The translations under genes were made by a program, and so were the position numbers. Below the pieces are notes generated by a model. It had not been told where the DNA came from. It did not search any database and worked only from the letters and a program-made list of their open reading frames with translations. Positions 41,119 to 45,031 of a DNA stretch of 45,031 nt are shown piece after piece (within the stretch, counting starts at the first letter, position 1; each line of letters starts with the position of its first letter). The DNA is taken from contig CABUNG010000021.1 in NCBI GenBank assembly GCA_902492895.1, positions 1 to 45,031 on the forward strand. The letters run 5' to 3'. The DNA comes from an uncultured Oscillospiraceae bacterium. GTDB taxonomy: Bacteria > Bacillota > Clostridia > Oscillospirales > Acutalibacteraceae.

Positions 41119-41468
41119 TGGTGGAGGCGAGGGGAATCGAACCCCTGTCCGAAAATCACTTGCCGAGGCTTTCTCCGAGTGCAGCCGATCTTTTGGGATT
41201 CCCCTCACCGGACGCCGAACGGCAGGCTTCCAGTTACGGTAGCCGCCTTGTTCATGACGGGGACAGCGGCACCTCCCCGTTCACGTTCACCGCTTCATCA
41301 CGCCTCTATCCCGGCCGCGGTATTCCGGGTAGAGACGGCAGCCTAATTAGGCCGCGAGCGCAACAGTGTTGTTGTCGTTTGTTTTTAAAAGTTGCGGATT
41401 TTAAAGCGGGCCCGCACCGCTACTCGCTTACCAAGGCTCACAATCCCCGTCGAAACCTTTACGCCCCC
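41119..41468 (-). ncRNA. ssrA: tmRNA (ssrA)
   Basis: About 350 nt. The 5' end GGGGGCGUAAAGGUUUCGACG pairs with the 3' CGCCUCC-ACCA, and the T-arm GGGGUUCGAUUCCCC and genome-encoded CCA are present. It rescues stalled ribosomes with SmpB. The tag frame ends in ...DNNTVALAA, stop; its stop UAA opens a perfect GCCUAAUUAGGC hairpin. Reading back, the frame begins ...ACA AAC GAC, giving a predicted tag TNDNNTVALAA, i.e. ACA (Thr) where GCA (Ala) is usual for the resume codon. A consensus promoter lies just upstream, inside the preceding gene. Confidence 0.95.
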
Positions 41469-41471
41469 ATT

Positions 41472-41978
41472 TCAAGGGATCTTCATTATAAACGAGTTTT
41501 CACGGGATGTCAAACTTTTATACACGAAAAGATCCGGAAGATCCTCTTCGCTGTACACGGCGATTCCGTGAGAGCGCAGCAGTTGAGCGGTAATCCCCTC
41601 TCCGGAGATAAGCCGGCCGGCAAACGATCCGTCATAGCGGAAACGCACGCCGCAGGACGGGCTTTTTTCTTTCAGAACAGCTTTCTGAATGCCATGCCGG
41701 AGACAGAGGGCCAACACCTGCTCGGCTCCCGACTGGAAGGCCGCCGTTCTGTCCCGGTTACCGGAGTCCAGGACCCGGCCGTCGTCCTGCCGTTCGCAGG
41801 GAGCGCGGGGGACGGATAAGCCGCCCAGGCATTCCGGGCATATTTTCAGCGCCCGCCCCGACTCGACCAATTCTACTAGGGGCGGATAGAAAAAGGCGCG
41901 TCCGTCGTAGCGCACAGAGTCGCCGCACAGACAGGCGCTGACCACCCATTCCGGACAGCGGGTATTCTCCTTTATCAT
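41472..41978 (-). CDS. DUF523/TudS-type protein
   Basis: 168 residues; ATG immediately after the lexA stop (TAAATGA). DUF523 family, which includes the thiouracil desulfurase TudS, an Fe-S enzyme. Family motifs: VVSACLCGDSVRYDGRAFF with the cluster Cys, CPECLGGLSVPRAPCE, LKEKSPSCGVRFRYDGSFAG with further Cys, and GEGITAQLLRSHGIAVYSEEDL. The N terminus carries about 11 extra residues (MIKENTRCPEW), so an internal GTG is an alternative start. The 3' end contains the ssrA promoter. Confidence 0.88.
   Translation of the reverse strand: MIKENTRCPEWVVSACLCGDSVRYDGRAFFYPPLVELVESGRALKICPECLGGLSVPRAPCERQDDGRVLDSGNRDRTAAFQSGAEQVLALCLRHGIQKAVLKEKSPSCGVRFRYDGSFAGRLISGEGITAQLLRSHGIAVYSEEDLPDLFVYKSLTSRENSFIMKIP
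41485..41513 (-). promoter_or_regulatory. Consensus ssrA promoter inside the DUF523 gene
   Basis: On the minus strand, TTGACA (41508-41513), exactly 17 bp, TATAAT (41485-41490), a perfect sigma-A promoter within the last codons of the DUF523 gene. Predicted start about 10 nt before the mature tmRNA 5' end, which RNase P would generate. Confidence 0.95.
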
Positions 41979-42545
41979 TTAAAAATACCGCAGAAGCGAG
42001 ATGACTTTGCCGAGGACAACGACTTCCTTGACGATAATGGGTTCAAATGCGTCATTTTCCGGCTGGAGGCGGATGTGGTCTTTTTCAATGAAAATCCGTT
42101 TGACCGTGGCCTCGTCGCCGATCAGCGCGACGACAATATCGCCGTTTTCCGCAACCGGCGTTTTTTTGACAATCACGACATCGTGGTCGAGAATACCGGC
42201 GTTGATCATGCTGGTTCCGGATACCCGCAGGGCGAAGAGCTCACCGGGTTCATATCCGCCGCCGGAATAGGGGACATAGTCTTCGACCTCTTCAACGGCA
42301 AGAATGGGCAGACCGGCGGTGACTTTGCCCAAAAGAGGGACACGGGCGACATTTTCACCCGGCAGCCCGCTTTGCCGGTTGATGTAGCCTTCTTCCTCGA
42401 GAACCTTGAGATAGGCGTGCACGGTGGAGGTGGATTTAATGCCGGCGGCCGCACAGATTTCCCGAACTGTAGGGGGGAGGCCATCCTGCGCCCGTTCTTT
42501 CAAAAATGTCAGAATCTTTTGCTGCTTTTCATTCAAGGATTTCAT
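41979..42545 (-). CDS. lexA: SOS repressor LexA
   Basis: 188 residues. Winged helix at 1-65 (SLNEKQQKILTFLKERAQ, PPTVREICAAAGIKSTSTVHAYLKVLEEEGYI). Autocleavage site Ala77-Gly78 in KVTAGLP, catalytic Ser112 in SGTSMINAGI and Lys149 in EATVKR. It represses SOS genes and is cut with RecA on DNA damage. Shorter than B. subtilis LexA (205) but intact. RBS AAAGGATG is about 9 nt before the ATG. Likely autoregulated through the dyad upstream; co-transcribed with the DUF523 gene. Confidence 0.97.
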   Translation of the reverse strand: MKSLNEKQQKILTFLKERAQDGLPPTVREICAAAGIKSTSTVHAYLKVLEEEGYINRQSGLPGENVARVPLLGKVTAGLPILAVEEVEDYVPYSGGGYEPGELFALRVSGTSMINAGILDHDVVIVKKTPVAENGDIVVALIGDEATVKRIFIEKDHIRLQPENDAFEPIIVKEVVVLGKVISLLRYF

Positions 42546-42590
42546 AACCGGAACATCCTTTCTTTTTGAAACGATGACATGTTTTTATAT

Positions 42591-42631
42591 AGTATAGCAT
42601 AGTCTTGTATAAAATGCAAACATTTGTTTGC
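42591..42631 (-). promoter_or_regulatory. lexA promoter with LexA operator
   Basis: On the minus strand, TTGCAT (42614-42619), 17 bp, TATACT (42591-42596). The perfect 16-bp palindrome GCAAACATTTGTTTGC (42616-42631) overlaps the -35. It is a CAAAC-N4-GTTTG variant of the Gram-positive LexA box CGAAC-N4-GTTCG, consistent with autorepression. Confidence 0.85.
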
Positions 42632-42714
42632 GGCATAATAGAGGCATTTGCAAAATCCCATGAAAAAACATATTTTATTCATATTTCATTCACACAAAAG
42701 ACGAAACCATCTAT

Positions 42715-42720
42715 TATAAT
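42715..42720 (+). promoter_or_regulatory. -10 element of the candidate small RNA
   Basis: TATAAT, with predicted start at G42727. No -35 match at 16-18 bp (ACACAA at 42692-42697), so an activator or an extended AT-rich element would be needed. Confidence 0.5.
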
Positions 42721-42726
42721 GTAGCT

Positions 42727-42845
42727 GTACTCGAAAACGGAATGGAGCCGCACCGGACCGTTTTCATTCAGCGAGTACGTTCTACCCTCCTCAAAACACC
42801 CCTCTAACTTAGTAAAAACCCCGCCACCGCAGGCGGGGTTTTTAC
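42727..42845 (+). ncRNA. Candidate trans-acting small RNA with C-rich anti-SD tracts
   Basis: About 119 nt with its own -10 and a strong terminator, between lexA and the DUF4163 gene. The 5' half folds into nested stems: GTACTCG (42727-42733) with CGAGTAC (42772-42778), and GAAAACGG (42733-42740) with CCGTTTTC (42758-42765), which compete for G42733. It is followed by an unpaired-looking stretch (42780-42811) with CCCTCCTC and ACCCCTC, complementary to GGAGG. The 3' end is the terminator 42812-42845 (14-bp stem, TTTTTAC). Predicted from sequence only; C-rich single-stranded motifs are typical of Firmicute small RNAs that pair with Shine-Dalgarno sites. Confidence 0.5.
42812..42845 (+). terminator. 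Terminator of the candidate small RNA
   Basis: Perfect 14-bp stem (42812-42825 with 42832-42845), GTAAAAACCCCGCC arm, loop ACCGCA, TTTTTAC 3' arm. Symmetrical, so it could act both ways. Confidence 0.9.
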
Positions 42846-42951
42846 TATTTTTTGAAGAAATAACTGCCGTTTTAAGAAGGATTCTCCTGGTGTTAAGCGA
42901 ATCTTTTGGCACATGCTATTCTTGCCGTTTCAAGCAGGAACGGAGGAAGCT

Positions 42952-43668
42952 GTGAAATATTTTCGACAATCGCTGATGATTCTGCCGTTTTTGGCGGCCG
43001 TTTTGATTTTGCCCATACAAGGTGAAACCTTGCCGTCGGCCGATATTGGAGACGTGGTCATCAGCGGGATCGTGGAAGAAACGGAGCTTCCCCGCGTCCG
43101 GTTTTCCGGTTCCACTCCCCAGATATCCGCCATGCCGGACGCCGGGGCTCAAAGGCGGCTGAACAGGCAGATGCGGGAAATGGAGCAAGCGGCTCTCGCC
43201 CGAGCTAAAGCGGCCGTGTTGGCACTGTCACCCGACGACGGGTCGGGGCGTGCTGTAGAAGGGGTATTTGGCTATGAGGTGAAACGAAATGGGCGCGGCT
43301 TGGTAAGCCTCCTGTTTCATGATTATTTGTACAGCGGCGGAGCCAATGGCCGTACAATCGTGACCGGTTTGACGTTTTCATCTGGAGACGGAAAAGTCTA
43401 TCGGCTGAAAGATCTGTTTAAGAATGAAGAAACCTATCAAACTGTCCTGGATGAACACATCCGCCGCCAGTTGCGGGATCGGGGATTGGAATCTCAGCTG
43501 TTGGGGGCCTTTACCGGTATCCAGGGTGACGAATGTTTTTATGTAACCGATACCGATTTGGTAATCGTGATTCAGGAAACCGATTGGTTCCCTCATTATA
43601 TGGGAGCGGTGGAATTCCCCATCCCCTTGGCAGAGATATCCATGTACACGCAGGATGTGCTCAAATAA
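42952..43668 (+). CDS. Secreted DUF4163/DUF3298 (RsiV/PdaC-like) protein
   Basis: 238 residues from GTG at 42952, chosen for GGAGG 6 nt upstream; an in-frame ATG at 42913 lacks a good site. The N-terminal hydrophobic segment (MILPFLAAVLILP) is a signal peptide or anchor. Residues about 45-150 fit DUF4163 (FGYEVKRNGRGLVSLLFHDYLYSGGANGRTIVTGLTF), then DUF3298 (YRLKDLFKNEETYQTVLDEHIRRQL, and FYVTDTDLVIVIQETDWFPHYMGAVEFPIPLAEI). Such domains occur in the lysozyme-binding anti-sigma factor RsiV and in peptidoglycan deacetylases; here neither the anti-sigma N-terminus nor a deacetylase is present. Possibly a cell-wall sensor. Confidence 0.85.
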   Translation: MKYFRQSLMILPFLAAVLILPIQGETLPSADIGDVVISGIVEETELPRVRFSGSTPQISAMPDAGAQRRLNRQMREMEQAALARAKAAVLALSPDDGSGRAVEGVFGYEVKRNGRGLVSLLFHDYLYSGGANGRTIVTGLTFSSGDGKVYRLKDLFKNEETYQTVLDEHIRRQLRDRGLESQLLGAFTGIQGDECFYVTDTDLVIVIQETDWFPHYMGAVEFPIPLAEISMYTQDVLK

Positions 43669-43707
43669 TCGTTCGGATCATGCGGCTTGAAACGGCGGAT
43701 GAAAAAG

Positions 43708-43734
43708 GAGGCGGACCCTTCCGGGGTCCGCCTC
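43708..43734. terminator. Bidirectional terminator between the DUF4163 gene and metA
   Basis: GAGGCGGACCC (43708-43718) with GGGTCCGCCTC (43724-43734), preceded by AAAAAG and followed by TTTTAT. It serves converging genes. Confidence 0.92.
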
Positions 43735-43736
43735 TT

Positions 43737-44660
43737 TTATGTATGATGAAGCGATTCCAGATCATATGGCGTCTGCTGATAGACGAAATAGTTCAGCCAG
43801 TTGGAAAAAAGCAGGTTGGCGTGGCTGCGCCAGATCATGGGGGGAACCGCTTCCGGATCGTCCCCGGGAAAATAATGCTGGGGGAGAGAGGGACGGAGGC
43901 CCCGCAGGACATCTCGGTGATATTCGCCCGCCAGGGTATAGCGGTCATACTCACAATGTCCTGTGATAAAGACCTGCCGCGCGTCGCGCGTCGAAACAAC
44001 GGCGACCCCGGCCGTTTCCGACATGGCGAGAAGCTGCAGATGGGGATGTTTTTCAATGTCCTCCGCTTCAATCGAGGTATAACGGGAGTGCGGCATATAA
44101 AAGTACTCGTCGAATCCCCTCAGAAGAGGATGATTGGAGTCAAGCGGCCGGTGGCGGAAAACACCCGACATTTTGGAAGAAAGCGGATGCTTTGGAACGC
44201 CGTGGTGGAAATAAAGCCCGGCTTGAGCGCCCCAGCAGATATGCAGGGTTGAATATACATGGGTGCGCGACCAGTCCATAATCGTGCAGAGCTCAGGCCA
44301 GTAATCCACTTCGGTAAAATCGAGATTTTCGACGGGCGCGCCCGTGATGATCATGCCGTCATACCGACGGTTTTGCAGCTGCTCGAAGGTTTGATAGAAT
44401 TCCAGCAGATGCTCTTTGGAGGTGTTGCGGGAGGTGTGCGTTGCTGTCTGCATCAAATCGATGTCCACTTGTAAAGGCGTATTGCCCAAGAGGCGAAGGA
44501 GCTGTGTCTCGGTCTCTACTTTATTGGGCATCAAATTGAGAATCACGATTTTCAGCGGCCGGATATCCTGGTGAACGGCGCGGTTCTCCGTCATGATGAA
44601 CACGTTTTCCGACTCCAGTACTTTTGCGGCCGGCAAATTGTCCGATATCCGAATTGGCAT
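43737..44660 (-). CDS. metA: Homoserine O-acetyltransferase (MetA type)
   Basis: 307 residues. First committed step of methionine synthesis: acylation of L-homoserine. MetA family (not MetX): MPIRISDNLPAAKVLESENVF at the N terminus, catalytic Cys142 in HICWGAQAGLYFHHG, and the His/Glu pair in TGHCEYD. Residue 111 is Glu (GAPVENLDF); E. coli MetA has Gly there. Published work on Bacillus MetA ties Glu111 to acetyl-CoA use, so O-acetylhomoserine is the likely product. Start ATG has only a weak GAGG. Short leader, no SAM riboswitch. Confidence 0.96.
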   Translation of the reverse strand: MPIRISDNLPAAKVLESENVFIMTENRAVHQDIRPLKIVILNLMPNKVETETQLLRLLGNTPLQVDIDLMQTATHTSRNTSKEHLLEFYQTFEQLQNRRYDGMIITGAPVENLDFTEVDYWPELCTIMDWSRTHVYSTLHICWGAQAGLYFHHGVPKHPLSSKMSGVFRHRPLDSNHPLLRGFDEYFYMPHSRYTSIEAEDIEKHPHLQLLAMSETAGVAVVSTRDARQVFITGHCEYDRYTLAGEYHRDVLRGLRPSLPQHYFPGDDPEAVPPMIWRSHANLLFSNWLNYFVYQQTPYDLESLHHT

Positions 44661-44702
44661 AGGGCGGCCTCATTTCTGTTCCAAATAAGCAATAACACAT
44701 TC

Positions 44703-44731
44703 AGTATACCAAAATCCGGCGGAGGATTCAA
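44703..44731 (-). promoter_or_regulatory. metA promoter
   Basis: On the minus strand, TTGAAT (44726-44731), 17 bp, TATACT (44703-44708), about 43 bp upstream of the metA ATG. The predicted leader is too short for a riboswitch. Confidence 0.75.
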
Positions 44732-44827
44732 CTCCAAACCCAGCGGTACAATAATATTGTAATATATAGGTTATTTTTCTTAAAGACAAAAATCGAAAAA
44801 AAGAACCCGAAAAATTGAAATTTGCTG

Positions 44828-44856
44828 TTGACTTTCCGCGAAGCGTGTGGTATTCT
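44828..44856 (+). promoter_or_regulatory. rrn promoter P1
   Basis: TTGACT (44828-44833), exactly 17 bp, TATTCT (44851-44856), preceded by an A/T-rich UP-like stretch (44750-44825). Confidence 0.75.
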
Positions 44857-44901
44857 ATTAAAGCTGTCTGCGAGAAGCCTGTTGGGAAATAGCGGAAGCT
44901 A

Positions 44902-44930
44902 TTGACAAGGGCTTTGAAAGATGGTATACT
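44902..44930 (+). promoter_or_regulatory. rrn promoter P2
   Basis: TTGACA (44902-44907), exactly 17 bp, TATACT (44925-44930). Tandem with P1, 74 bp downstream, and followed by a leader with a CATCCGAT/ATCGGATG stem (44958-44977) and GACCTTGAAAATTAAACAGCG, a sequence type common just before 16S genes. Confidence 0.85.
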
Positions 44931-45019
44931 AAAAGACCTGTCGGCGGAACGCCGGCCATCCGATGCCAATCGGATGTGGGACCTTGAAAATTAAACAGCG
45001 CGAAAAGAGAGAACGACCC

Positions 45020-45031
45020 GTTAATTGAGTT
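45020..45031 (+). rRNA. 16S rRNA, first bases only
   Basis: The window ends in TTAATTGAGTT, matching the 5' end of bacterial 16S (continuing normally as TGATCCTGGCTCAG). Only about a dozen bases are present, so the call rests mainly on the rrn-type promoters and leader upstream. Confidence 0.6.

Noticed and set aside
41119..41200. tRNA gene
   Set aside because: The T-arm-like GGGGTTCGATTCCCC and CCA belong to the tRNA-like domain of tmRNA; no anticodon arm is present.
42679..42912. Minus-strand 77-codon frame between lexA and the DUF4163 gene
   Set aside because: It covers the candidate small RNA and its terminator, has no ribosome binding site, and the translation includes the terminator stem.
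44661..44702. SAM riboswitch before metA
   Set aside because: The promoter at 44703-44731 leaves a leader of only about 35-40 nt, with no S-box motifs.

Overview
The window looks like a chromosomal segment of a gut-type, fairly GC-rich Clostridia bacterium (Bacillota; Oscillospiraceae/Ruminococcaceae-like). This is inferred from several traits: CUT1 sugar importers of the LplA/LplB/YtcP kind, an NPETG-type wall-sorting tail, strong AGGAGG ribosome binding sites, TTGACA-17-TATAAT promoters, a Gram-positive-like LexA operator, and protein families typical of Firmicutes. No 16S sequence long enough for taxonomy is included; the window stops a few bases into a likely 16S gene.

Layout. 1-1380: the end of an integrated mobile element (large serine recombinase), abutting a secreted surface-protein gene (1379-4102, minus) that appears cut off at its C terminus. 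4100-8970: an AraC regulator divergent from a zinc alcohol dehydrogenase and an allose-type trio (ROK allokinase, allulose-6-P 3-epimerase, RpiB). 9030-11665: a MarR-ABC exporter operon with a terminator-like hairpin inside it. 11749-30382: the core of the window, a divergent fucosylated-glycan utilisation locus. Leftward, one long operon encodes a nucleoside-hydrolase-family protein, a large GH5-like lipoprotein, a small glycan-binding lipoprotein, two permeases and a solute-binding lipoprotein. Rightward lie a four-repeat surface protein, an RpiR regulator, a fuculose-P aldolase, a RhaB-type kinase, L-fucose isomerase and a GH151-type alpha-L-fucosidase. 30397-34597: small accessory genes (tandem DUF305, DUF1801, DUF3795, a ferredoxin, a Crp/Fnr regulator) and two apparent gene remnants. 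34676-37237: a lactate/malate dehydrogenase and malic enzyme pair. 37368-40717: a VOC protein and a MerR-controlled flavoprotein/hydrolase/lipoprotein operon. 41119-42631: lexA-tudS-ssrA. 42727-42845: a candidate small RNA. 42952-45031: a secreted DUF4163/DUF3298 protein, metA, and tandem rrn promoters.

How the parts fit. The central locus reads as a complete capture-to-catabolism system. Surface proteins bind a glycan, an extracellular GH5-like enzyme trims it, a CUT1 transporter imports oligosaccharides, an intracellular fucosidase frees L-fucose, and FucI, the kinase and the aldolase convert fucose to DHAP and lactaldehyde. Its most distinctive element is an unnamed module of about 150 residues. 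It occurs once in the small lipoprotein, once in the GH5-like enzyme (inserted inside a LamG-like domain) and four times in the surface protein. This is the best candidate here for something undescribed. The second is the candidate small RNA between lexA and the DUF4163 gene, with C-rich anti-Shine-Dalgarno tracts.
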